From the NCBI GenBank assembly GCA_051880375.1, contig JBJENV010000091.1, positions 40,138 to 104,137 on the forward strand: a DNA stretch of 64,000 nucleotides. Direction: 5' to 3'. Positions 16,568 through 24,789 of the stretch are shown piece by piece (the stretch's first letter is position 1; each line of letters starts with the position of its first letter). Source of the stretch: SIG299 sp051880375 (lineage in GTDB: Bacteria; Bacillota; Clostridia; Lachnospirales; Lachnospiraceae). The notes beneath the pieces are model-generated. The model made no database searches, was not told the origin of the DNA, and was given only the letters and a program-made list of their open reading frames with translations. A program made the position numbers and the translations under genes.

Positions 16568-18394
16568 ATGGCATCTACATTTTTTGGTTTAAATATCGGT
16601 ACAAGCGGATTGTTTGCTGCAAAGACGGGATTAAATGTGACGGCTCATAACGTGGCAAACATTGAAACGGAGGGCTACTCCAGACAGGTTGTCAGTCAGT
16701 CGGCAGCAAGGGCGCTTCCGACAAACAACAAATACGGTATGCTTGGTTCCGGCGTGAATGTAAATGAAATTACACAGATGAGAAGTCAGTATTATGACGA
16801 GAAATTCTGGTCAAACAGTGCATTGTCCGGAAAGTTCAGTACAAGAAATTACTTTATGACGGAAGTGCAGTCCTATCTGAATGAGGTACAGCTGGAGGGC
16901 TTTACAACGACATTTGATAAGATGTATGACGGTATACAGGAGCTTTCCAAGGATCCGTCCAATCTGACGATTCGTACGCAGATGACGAATCATGCGCAAA
17001 GCCTTTGCGAATACTTTAATTCTCTTTCGACGAATCTGGAAAAGGTGCAGTTAGAATGTAACTATGAGGTGAAAAATCAGGTGGACCGCATCAACTCCCT
17101 GTCGCAGCAGATTGCCTGTCTGACGCAGCAAATCAATACCGTGGAAATCGGCGGAGAGAATGCCAATGACTTGAGAGACCAGAGAGCGGTTCTGGTGGAT
17201 GAATTGTCCGAAATCGTAAATGTTTCTGTGGAAGAAAAGAAAATCGGGACAAACGGTATGACAAGTTATGTGGTACGGCTGGATGGAAGAACACTTGTGG
17301 ATACCTACGAAGCAAGACAGCTTACGGTAATTCCGAGAGACGTAAAGATGAACCAGTGCGATGCAGACGGTCTCTATGATGTTTACTGGGACAACGGAGA
17401 ACGCCTGAATCCGGAGAGCAGTTCCCTGTCGGGGACGTTGAAAGCACTGTATGAGGTGCGTGACGGTAACAATGAAGAAAACTTAAAGGGTTATGCGGAA
17501 GAAGTGGATGCCGGTGCAACGGAAGTGACGATACGTTATACCAATATCAATTCCATAGCAGACTTAAATATTCCGGGAGAAGGAAGAATCAAAATCGGCA
17601 ACGGAGAATACACTTACTCATCCTTTGAAGTGACGACGGACCCGGATACGGGAGAATACATTTATACGTTCCAGTTAAATGAAGAGGCGAGAAGAGCTTA
17701 TCCGGAGGATACGCCGGTTTCGGTCGGTGTTTCCGTGGATTACAAAGGAATCCCGTATTATATGGCACAGTTAAATGAGTTTATCCGTACGTTTGCGCAG
17801 GAATTTAACTCGGTACACCGGGAAGGCATTAATCTGAACGGAGAGCGCGACGTTAATTTCTTTGCTGCCATCAGTCCGTTAAACGGAGAGGAATACAACT
17901 TAAACCGCCTTGGTAAGAACGGAGAGAACGGTACGGATATTGACGGCTTTACATCTGACCTGACGGTAACGCAGGCATCCTATTACATGCTGACGGCATC
18001 GAGCTTTACGGTAAGTAATACAATTTTGAAGAACCCTTCTTCGGTTGCAGCGGCATCCGATACGGTAAACGGTATCGGCAATGCGGATATTGCAAAGAAG
18101 CTGCTTGAGTTAAAATCGGACGTCAGTATGTTTAAACAGGGTGACCCGGCCTCCTATCTGGAGACGCTGGTCGGTGAAGTCGGAGTAGATACGAAAGCGG
18201 CGGAGAACTTTGCAAAAAGTCAGGAAAACATTGTAAAATCAGTTTCTACGCAGCGGCTTTCCGTATCGGGAGTTGATATTGACGAGGAAGCGATGAGCCT
18301 GGCACGCTATCAGGAAGCATACAATCTGTCAGCGCAGGTGATTTCGGTCATGAACCAGATTTATGACAAGCTCATTAATGAAATGGGCGTATAA
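16568..18394 (+). CDS. flgK: Hook-associated protein 1 (FlgK), second copy
   Basis: A second complete FlgK-type protein of 608 residues. It has LNVTAHNVANIETEGYSRQ at the N-terminus, the coiled region VDRINSLSQQIACLTQQI, the ANDLRDQRAVLVDELS element, and the C-terminal YQEAYNLSAQVISVMNQIYDKLI helix. It resembles standard FlgK more closely than the first copy does. Tandem FlgK genes imply either two junction layers or alternative junction proteins. A ribosome site GAGGTGA precedes ATG 16568. Confidence 0.92.
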   Translation: MASTFFGLNIGTSGLFAAKTGLNVTAHNVANIETEGYSRQVVSQSAARALPTNNKYGMLGSGVNVNEITQMRSQYYDEKFWSNSALSGKFSTRNYFMTEVQSYLNEVQLEGFTTTFDKMYDGIQELSKDPSNLTIRTQMTNHAQSLCEYFNSLSTNLEKVQLECNYEVKNQVDRINSLSQQIACLTQQINTVEIGGENANDLRDQRAVLVDELSEIVNVSVEEKKIGTNGMTSYVVRLDGRTLVDTYEARQLTVIPRDVKMNQCDADGLYDVYWDNGERLNPESSSLSGTLKALYEVRDGNNEENLKGYAEEVDAGATEVTIRYTNINSIADLNIPGEGRIKIGNGEYTYSSFEVTTDPDTGEYIYTFQLNEEARRAYPEDTPVSVGVSVDYKGIPYYMAQLNEFIRTFAQEFNSVHREGINLNGERDVNFFAAISPLNGEEYNLNRLGKNGENGTDIDGFTSDLTVTQASYYMLTASSFTVSNTILKNPSSVAAASDTVNGIGNADIAKKLLELKSDVSMFKQGDPASYLETLVGEVGVDTKAAENFAKSQENIVKSVSTQRLSVSGVDIDEEAMSLARYQEAYNLSAQVISVMNQIYDKLINEMGV

Positions 18395-18464
18395 TGCCGG
18401 AAAATTCGGAATCGAAGAAACACGGTAAACAATAGATACAGCATAAGAAATGGGAGGACCGGGT

Positions 18465-19946
18465 ATGCGTATTACAAATAAAATGATGACAAACAATGCG
18501 CTGTATAACATCAACAATAATAAAAATCTGATGAGCGCATTGGAGCAGCAGTATTCTACGGGAAAAAAGATTACAAAGCCGTCGGATGACCCGATTGTTG
18601 CGGTGCGTGCACTGAAATTCCGTACGAATCTGTCAGAATTGAATCAGTATTACGAAAAGAACATTCCGGATGCTCTTTCGTGGATGGATGTAACGGAAAG
18701 TGCGCTGGATTCGGTGAATGCCATTATTACATCCATGAATACCTACTGCAATCAGGGAGCGAATGATTATCCGACGGCAGAAGACCGGAACAGCATTGTT
18801 ACAAACCTGCAGCAGCTGAAAGACCAGCTGTATCAGGAGGGTAATACAAACTATGCCGGACGTTATGTGTTCAGCGGCTATAAGACGGATACTCCGCTTG
18901 TGTTTAACGAAGCGACGGAAAATCTGCATTATGAGATTACCGAGCCGTTAACCGGTAAGGATGTCGGCACGATTTCCAAGGTTGTCGGCGAAATTGATTT
19001 AGACAATTTTGACAAAAATGATCTGTCAGCATGGGATGACTCCATGCCGACAAAGATAGAGGCATATCGCCTGCGCCTGTCTTACAGTGATTTGGATGCA
19101 GACAGCATAGCGTTTTCTTATACGGACAAGGACGGAAATCCGGGAGCGGATATTCCGGTGAATACAGTTTCCGTGCTGGATGCGGATGCCTATCAGCCGA
19201 AGGCAAATGAAATCAACTTTATTCCGGAAACGGGTGAGCTGATTATCGGAGAAGCGTTGTACGATACGCTCCGGACAGCATCGGAAATTAAGGTAGACTA
19301 TGAGAAAAGCAGCTTCCGACAGAATGATTTGCGCCCGGAACACTATTTTAACTGTACCAAGCTGGATACCTCCGACCCGGCAGCCGAGAAAATTACCTAT
19401 ACGAAGGAAGACCAGCAGATTCAGTATGAGGTGAACTTTAACCAGAAGCTGACCATTAATACACAGGGCTCCGATGCATTTACAACGGGCATCTCCAGAA
19501 TGATTGATGAAATTTTGGAAACGGTAAACGGAGTAAAGGAAGTAGAAAGTTCTATTGCCGAGGTGGACAAGATGTTGGAAGATACGACACTTTCCACAGA
19601 GCAGAGAACAAAGCTGGAGAATATCAAGGAGCAGCTAAATTCAGAGTTTACGTTAAAAACAGCTCTGATGACGGAAGCATTTCAGCGCGGAATTACAACA
19701 ACGGAGAAGGAGCAGGAAATCATCAATATCGCGGTGGCAGATTTGGGCGGACGTTATAAACGTCTTCAGCTGACAGAAAGCCGCCTTTCGGACCAGCAGG
19801 TTGACTTTGAAGATTTATTATCCAGAAATGAGGATGCGGATCTGGTAGATACGATTATCAAATACGCATCCGCACAGACGGTTTATAATTCTTCCTTATC
19901 GGCGGCATCCAAGCTGGTACAGACTTCTCTGCTTGACTTCCTGTAA
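18465..19946 (+). CDS. flgL: Hook-associated protein 3 (FlgL)
   Basis: A flagellin-like junction protein of 493 residues joining FlgK to the filament. The N-terminus MRITNKMMTNNALYNIN, with the QYSTGKKITKPSDDP helix, and the C-terminus (AVADLGGRYKRLQLTESRL, then SAQTVYNSSLSAASKLVQTSLLDFL) are characteristic. It is longer than the usual ~300 residues because of an acidic central insertion of about 180 residues. The start is ATG at 18465 with GGGAGG upstream, not the ATG at 18450. Confidence 0.92.
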   Translation: MRITNKMMTNNALYNINNNKNLMSALEQQYSTGKKITKPSDDPIVAVRALKFRTNLSELNQYYEKNIPDALSWMDVTESALDSVNAIITSMNTYCNQGANDYPTAEDRNSIVTNLQQLKDQLYQEGNTNYAGRYVFSGYKTDTPLVFNEATENLHYEITEPLTGKDVGTISKVVGEIDLDNFDKNDLSAWDDSMPTKIEAYRLRLSYSDLDADSIAFSYTDKDGNPGADIPVNTVSVLDADAYQPKANEINFIPETGELIIGEALYDTLRTASEIKVDYEKSSFRQNDLRPEHYFNCTKLDTSDPAAEKITYTKEDQQIQYEVNFNQKLTINTQGSDAFTTGISRMIDEILETVNGVKEVESSIAEVDKMLEDTTLSTEQRTKLENIKEQLNSEFTLKTALMTEAFQRGITTTEKEQEIINIAVADLGGRYKRLQLTESRLSDQQVDFEDLLSRNEDADLVDTIIKYASAQTVYNSSLSAASKLVQTSLLDFL

Positions 19947-19993
19947 AAGGCATGAGAAAATAAAGATAAAAAAGAACAGAGAGGAGAACAGGA

Positions 19994-20458
19994 ATGCTAG
20001 TAAACACAAGATATTTTGGCAAAGTGGATTTGGATGATGACAAAATTCTGACCTTTGATGAGGGACTGATTGGCTTTGAAAGCCTGAAACGGTTTACACT
20101 GCTTTACGATAACGAGGGAGGAACGGAAAATCCGATTACCTGGCTGCAGAGTCTGGACGAGCCTACAGTAGCGCTTCCGGTAATCAGTCCGTTTTGTGTG
20201 ATGGCGGATTACAACCCGCTTGTGGAGGATGAAGTGCTGCTCCCTCTGGGAGAGTTAAATGAGGAAAATACGGCTATTTTCTTAACGCTTACGGTTCCTT
20301 CGGACCTGACAAAGATGACAACAAACCTAAAGGCACCGATCGTAATCAATGCGGAGACGAAAAAAGGATGTCAGGTGATTGCCGAAAATCCGGAGTATGT
20401 CGTAAAATATAACATTTATGATGTGATTCAGAAAATGAAGGAAAAGAAAGGGGAGTAA
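19994..20458 (+). CDS. fliW: Flagellar assembly factor FliW
   Basis: A 154-residue protein of the FliW family. FliW binds flagellin and CsrA and releases CsrA from flagellin mRNA when flagellin is scarce. Signatures include the DDDKILTFDEGLIGFE start, FCVMADYNP and NLKAPIVINAETKKGCQVI. AGAGAGGAGAACAGG precedes the ATG. The gene lies 4 bases from csrA, the usual partner arrangement. The flagellin gene itself is outside the window. Confidence 0.95.
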   Translation: MLVNTRYFGKVDLDDDKILTFDEGLIGFESLKRFTLLYDNEGGTENPITWLQSLDEPTVALPVISPFCVMADYNPLVEDEVLLPLGELNEENTAIFLTLTVPSDLTKMTTNLKAPIVINAETKKGCQVIAENPEYVVKYNIYDVIQKMKEKKGE

Positions 20459-20462
20459 GCCG

Positions 20463-20681
20463 ATGCTGGCATTGTCTAGAAAGTCCAACGAGTCTATCGT
20501 AATCGGACATGATGTGGAAATTACAATCCTGGAAATCAAAGGCGACCAGGTAAAACTCGGTATCAACGCCCCGAAGTCGGTTCCGATTTACAGGAAAGAG
20601 ATATATCTTCAGATTCAGGAAGCAAACAAGGAAGCCGTTGCGGGCGGAGCTTCCATTGATGCATTAAAGAATATGTTTTAG
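20463..20681 (+). CDS. csrA: Carbon storage/translation regulator CsrA
   Basis: The 72-residue RNA-binding dimer begins MLALSRKSNESIVIG and contains VKLGINAPKSVPIYRKEIY with the RNA-contacting strands. It represses translation by covering ribosome sites, in clostridia mainly that of flagellin mRNA, and is antagonised by the FliW protein encoded just upstream. It is the last gene of the flgM operon and is followed by a terminator. Confidence 0.96.
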   Translation: MLALSRKSNESIVIGHDVEITILEIKGDQVKLGINAPKSVPIYRKEIYLQIQEANKEAVAGGASIDALKNMF

Positions 20682-20686
20682 ATTTC

Positions 20687-20738
20687 AAGGACAAAGAAGC
20701 GGTTTTTATAAAAAAATGCTCTTTGTCCTTTGCTTTTT
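20687..20738 (+). terminator. Rho-independent terminator after csrA
   Basis: AAGGACAAAGA pairs with TCTTTGTCCTT, followed by TTGCTTTTTT. Confidence 0.8.
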
Positions 20739-20750
20739 TCAGGCTGCCTC

Positions 20751-20778
20751 TAAAGTATAAGGAAAAAAAGTCCGATAT
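20751..20778 (+). promoter_or_regulatory. Sigma-28 promoter of the flaG-fliD-fliS unit
   Basis: TAAA, 17 bases, CCGATAT: the same elements and spacing as the flgM promoter. The leader is about 70 nt. Confidence 0.75.
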
Positions 20779-20854
20779 ACTGGTTAAGTAATTAGACACG
20801 TTGTTTTTTATTTATGCTTGCGAGAAAATGCTGTGGAAAGGAAAGGTGAATAAT

Positions 20855-21268
20855 ATGGCATTGGAATCGATTGGAGTAAAAAGTAGTATTGCATACACGG
20901 ATGTAGTAAAACAGACAGTAAACAGAGAGCCAAGGACGGTACAGAACCAGGAGGCTTCTGCAGAGCTTCATAAAAAAACTACTACTCCTGTAAGCAATGA
21001 AGTAAAAGGCACGGAACCACAGGCAGGAAATGAAGAGGAAGCCGTATCCCGCAGAATGAAGAACGCAATAGATAAGGTAAACGATAAAATGCGTCCGACC
21101 AAAACAAAATGCGAGTTCTCTTATCATGAGGAAACAAAGAGAGTTTCCATTAAGGTAATCGATGAAGAAACCGACGAAGTCATTCGTGAAATTCCGCCGG
21201 AAGAAACACTCGAAATGATTACAAAAGCATGGGAACTGGCAGGACTTCTTGTAGACGAAAGAAGATAA
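20855..21268 (+). CDS. flaG: FlaG family flagellar protein
   Basis: A 137-residue protein with a disordered N-terminal half and the conserved FlaG C-terminal domain (KCEFSYHEETKRVSIKVIDEETDEVIREIPPEE, here split by its beta turns). FlaG proteins influence filament length and lie next to fliD. The start is ATG at 20855 behind GGAAAGG; the upstream frame without a site is not used. It is the first gene after a sigma-28 promoter. Confidence 0.88.
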   Translation: MALESIGVKSSIAYTDVVKQTVNREPRTVQNQEASAELHKKTTTPVSNEVKGTEPQAGNEEEAVSRRMKNAIDKVNDKMRPTKTKCEFSYHEETKRVSIKVIDEETDEVIREIPPEETLEMITKAWELAGLLVDERR

Positions 21269-21301
21269 AACAGAAAGCTTCCGTCGGAAAGAGAGGATAA
21301 T

Positions 21302-23764
21302 ATGGGAATTGGATTATCCGGAATGGTATCCGGTATGGACACGGATTCGATTGTAAAAGCACTCGTATCCGCGCAGCGTACAAAAGCAACAAAAATTGAA
21401 AACAAGATTACATTAAACAAGTGGACAACGGATGCGTGGTCTTCCCTGAATACGAAGATTTATTCCTTTTATACAAAATATGCATCCAAGCTCCGTATGC
21501 AGAGTTCTTACATGACAAGAAAAGCCAGCAGTTCAAACGAGAGTGTTGCAAAGGCAACGGCAGGTTCCTCGGCGGCAGTCGGAACACATACACTGCAGGT
21601 GAAAAAGCTGGCAAGCTCCCAGTATGTAACGGGTGCCAAAGTCGGCAGCGCAGATACCTATAATAAAAATACAAAACTGACCGAGTTCGGCAGCGGAGTT
21701 GCAGAGGGAACGTTACTTACGATTACAGGGAAAAAAGGAACCGATTCCGAGAAGGTAGTTAAGTTAGAGGTAACGGCAGATACCACGGTCAATGATTTCT
21801 TAAATGCCTGCAAGAGTGCAGGACTGACTGCAAGCTTTGATACCACGCAGCAGCGTTTCTTTATCAGTTCCTCTCAGAGCGGTAAGGATGATGCGTTCTC
21901 CATTACAACGTCTGCTCTGAGTGAGGATGCCGCAAATGTATTTACGGGAATCGAGAACGGAATCAACACGAGCCTGCTCACAGAAAGCGAGAAAACAAAT
22001 TACGAAGCTGCAATGGCAACTCTGCGTCAGAATGTGGATGTCATCGGGGATGTTCTTGCCGACACGTTTGATTATGAAACAGCCGACAAGACGCAGAAAG
22101 CGGTTTATGATGCCGTGGAACTGATTAAGAATATCAGTGTAAATCAGTATGCCGGGGAAACGGCAGAAAAGAAAGTAACCGATGAGGACCTTCTTACCAT
22201 CAGTAACGGTGCAGCATCGGGAAGCTTTGAACTGTACGGCACTACCTATGATTATAATGAGCTGCATACAAAAGCAGAGGACAGTATTACGACCGGCTAT
22301 AAATTCCGTGCAGCAGGAGAAGCAATGCTTGCACTAAAGGAATCCGGTATTGTGCTTGGTGAGGCTTATGCGGACCCGGAGAAGCTTACCTATGCTCATG
22401 TGGAAAGTGCGGAGGAAACAAAAGCGCAGCTGGTGGCAGACGGAAAACTGGATGGCATTGATGTTACAAACATAGATGAACTGAATGCGGCAGTCGAAGC
22501 AGGGACCTTAACCGAAAGCGATGTTGAAGCATTAAAGGTTCTGAATACATGGAACTATACCGGTACGGATGCAAACGGTGATCCGGTAGATGTTCAGGCG
22601 GTTTATACCGCAAGCTATGATGCCAGTGTAAATTCCCCTGACCATGAGACGGCAGTGCAGGCGGCAATGTATGAAACCGTACTGGAGGATCATGCAGCGG
22701 AGCGTGACGCAAAGGTAGCGGAGGAAAAGGCGCTTCTGCTGGCAGATGACAGCAATACCGAAATCAATGAATTAAAGGCACTCATAGAAACGAATTTAAG
22801 CTATGCCGCAGCGGCAGGGTCTACGGCTTCGGCAAGCGGACTTTCGGCACTGGGACTCGGGGAAATCACCGGTTCGGCAGTCAGCGAAAGTGCGGGGAAC
22901 GGTATGGTAGTGGTAGAGGCAGCCAATTCCCTTGTGGTACTGGATGGCGCTACCATGGAGGAGAGCTCGAATAACTTTACCGTAAACGGCATAACCTTAG
23001 ACCTTGTATCCACTACTTTAAATAAAAGTACCGGTGATTACGATTCGATTCAGATTACGGTCGGAAAAGACACGGAATCTACTTATAACCTGGTGAAGGA
23101 AGCCATTACCGAGTACAATAAGCTGATTGAAGAGATGAATGGTCTTTATTATGCAAAGTCGGCAAGAGGGTATGACCCGTTAACCGATGAACAGAAAGAG
23201 GCTATGTCGGAATCTGATATTGAAAACTGGGAAGGAAAAATCAAAGGAGCGCTGCTTCGGAGAGATGAATCCCTCGGCGGACTGCTTAGCGGTATGAGAA
23301 CGGCATTAAGTTCCACTTATACCAATGAAGACGGAAAAGAGTTTTCACTTTCCAGCTTCGGTATTGTGACGGGTAACTATACGGAATACGGAAAGCTTCA
23401 TATTTACGGCGATGAAGAGGATTCTACCTATGGCATTTATCAGGACAGATTAAAGGCAGCACTGGAGGAAGATCCGGACGAGGTAATGAATGCGCTGTCG
23501 AGTATTTTCGGTAATCTGTATTCTACGATGACGGAGAAATGTGCAAAGACAGAAATCAGCAGTGCCCTGACGTTCTATAATGATAAGCAGTACAATACGC
23601 TGCTCGAGGGCTACGAAAAGGATTTGGACAAGATGGAAGACAAAATTGCGGATCTTGAAGACCGTTACTATAAGCAGTTTACTGCAATGGAAACGGCGCT
23701 TTCCAAGCTGCAGAGTCAGACAAATTCACTGGCATCCATGCTTGGAACAAGTTCCGGACAGTAA
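21302..23764 (+). CDS. fliD: Flagellar filament cap protein FliD, enlarged
   Basis: The cap protein that folds flagellin at the filament tip. The N-terminus reads GIGLSGMVSGMDTDSIVKALV, followed by the D0-D1 coiled segment. The C-terminal FliD_C region includes LSSFGIVTGNYTEYGKLHI, then the coiled tail DLDKMEDKIADLEDRYYKQF and LQSQTNSLASML. At 820 residues it is much longer than most FliD (about 450-550). The extra length is a central Ala/Glu/Thr-rich region at roughly 230-540, which would form outer domains. GAGAGGATA precedes ATG 21302. Confidence 0.93.
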   Translation: MGIGLSGMVSGMDTDSIVKALVSAQRTKATKIENKITLNKWTTDAWSSLNTKIYSFYTKYASKLRMQSSYMTRKASSSNESVAKATAGSSAAVGTHTLQVKKLASSQYVTGAKVGSADTYNKNTKLTEFGSGVAEGTLLTITGKKGTDSEKVVKLEVTADTTVNDFLNACKSAGLTASFDTTQQRFFISSSQSGKDDAFSITTSALSEDAANVFTGIENGINTSLLTESEKTNYEAAMATLRQNVDVIGDVLADTFDYETADKTQKAVYDAVELIKNISVNQYAGETAEKKVTDEDLLTISNGAASGSFELYGTTYDYNELHTKAEDSITTGYKFRAAGEAMLALKESGIVLGEAYADPEKLTYAHVESAEETKAQLVADGKLDGIDVTNIDELNAAVEAGTLTESDVEALKVLNTWNYTGTDANGDPVDVQAVYTASYDASVNSPDHETAVQAAMYETVLEDHAAERDAKVAEEKALLLADDSNTEINELKALIETNLSYAAAAGSTASASGLSALGLGEITGSAVSESAGNGMVVVEAANSLVVLDGATMEESSNNFTVNGITLDLVSTTLNKSTGDYDSIQITVGKDTESTYNLVKEAITEYNKLIEEMNGLYYAKSARGYDPLTDEQKEAMSESDIENWEGKIKGALLRRDESLGGLLSGMRTALSSTYTNEDGKEFSLSSFGIVTGNYTEYGKLHIYGDEEDSTYGIYQDRLKAALEEDPDEVMNALSSIFGNLYSTMTEKCAKTEISSALTFYNDKQYNTLLEGYEKDLDKMEDKIADLEDRYYKQFTAMETALSKLQSQTNSLASMLGTSSGQ

Positions 23765-23797
23765 CAAATATCAGAGAAAAAAGCGGAGGTACATACT

Positions 23798-24178
23798 ATG
23801 GCAATGAATGCAGCAACACTCTATCAGGGAACAAAGGTAAATACAGCATCTCCTGCGGAGCTTACCCTGATGCTTTATGAGGGAGCGGTCAAGTTTTGCA
23901 ACATCGCACAGCTTGGCTTCGAGACAAATGATTACGAAAAGGTAAACAACAATATTATCAAGGTACAGAATATTATTACGGAGCTTCGTGCAACACTGGA
24001 TTTTAAGTATGCGACAGCCAAGGATTTTGATGTAGTGTACGAATATATTTCGTCTCTGTTAGTGCAGGCAAATATCAAGAAGGATCCGGAAGTGTTAACG
24101 CAGGCACTGGAGCAGATTCGTGAGATGCGGGATCTCTGGAAAGAAATTATGAAACAGAATCATATGTATGTACGTTAA
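23798..24178 (+). CDS. fliS: Flagellin export chaperone FliS
   Basis: A 126-residue helical-bundle chaperone that binds the C-terminus of flagellin before export. It shows YQGTKVNTASPAELTLMLYEGAVKF at its start (as two adjoining motifs) and the DFKYATAKDFDVVYEYIS helix. AAGCGGAGG precedes the ATG. It is followed by a strong hairpin, then a FliT-like gene, matching the usual fliD-fliS-fliT order. Confidence 0.93.
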   Translation: MAMNAATLYQGTKVNTASPAELTLMLYEGAVKFCNIAQLGFETNDYEKVNNNIIKVQNIITELRATLDFKYATAKDFDVVYEYISSLLVQANIKKDPEVLTQALEQIREMRDLWKEIMKQNHMYVR

Positions 24179-24203
24179 ATCCGGTTGAAAAACAGGAATG
24201 GGA

Positions 24204-24245
24204 AAGCGGGCTGCTGCAGGTAGTTGCAGCAGCCCGCTTCTTTGA
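24204..24245 (+). terminator. Strong hairpin after fliS
   Basis: AAGCGGGCTGCTGCA pairs perfectly with TGCAGCAGCCCGCTT over a 6-base loop. The T-run after it is short, so it may be a partial terminator or an mRNA stabiliser within the operon. Confidence 0.65.
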
Positions 24246-24293
24246 AAAAACGTTGAAAGGAGCAGAGAAAAACAGATGGAGGCAGGAGGACAG

Positions 24294-24761
24294 ATGTATC
24301 TGCGGATGATGGCAGATGTGCTTAAAAAAAAGGAATTTCATTTACAGGAGCTGTTAACCTTGACAAAAATACAGGAACAGCTGTTAAAGGCAGAAGAATT
24401 AGACGATGCGGCATTTAATGAAACTATTGAAAAGAAAGAAGTTCACATAAAAAAAATACTGGAATTTGACAGCGGTTTTCAGGCGATATATAATAGAATA
24501 GAAGAGGAACTGAAAAACCATACCGCAGAGTATAAAGAACAGGTGCAGGAGCTTCAGCAGCTGATTGCAGGAGTGACGGAGCTGGGAGTATCCTTACAGG
24601 CGCTGGAACAGAAAAACAAGACAAGTATGGAAGTACATCTGTCGGAGCGCAAAAAAGGAATCAAGCAGTTTAAGGTAAGCAAACAGACAGCAGACCGTTA
24701 TTACAAAAACATGGTAGGAATGCAGCAGGGAACCTCTTATTTCATGGATGAAAAACAGTAG
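24294..24761 (+). CDS. Putative flagellar chaperone in the FliT position
   Basis: A 155-residue, highly helical, charged protein without a signal peptide. Its position right after fliS, and a composition like FlgN/FliT coiled chaperones, suggest a FliD or FlgK export chaperone. Sequence signatures are weak and the family call is an inference. The start is uncertain: ATG 24294 has AGGAGG four bases upstream, while ATG 24276 adds six residues. It is followed within 30 bases by the secreted-protein gene. Confidence 0.6.
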   Translation: MYLRMMADVLKKKEFHLQELLTLTKIQEQLLKAEELDDAAFNETIEKKEVHIKKILEFDSGFQAIYNRIEEELKNHTAEYKEQVQELQQLIAGVTELGVSLQALEQKNKTSMEVHLSERKKGIKQFKVSKQTADRYYKNMVGMQQGTSYFMDEKQ

Positions 24762-24789
24762 TGCACAAAGGAAGGGAAAGGGATTGTCA

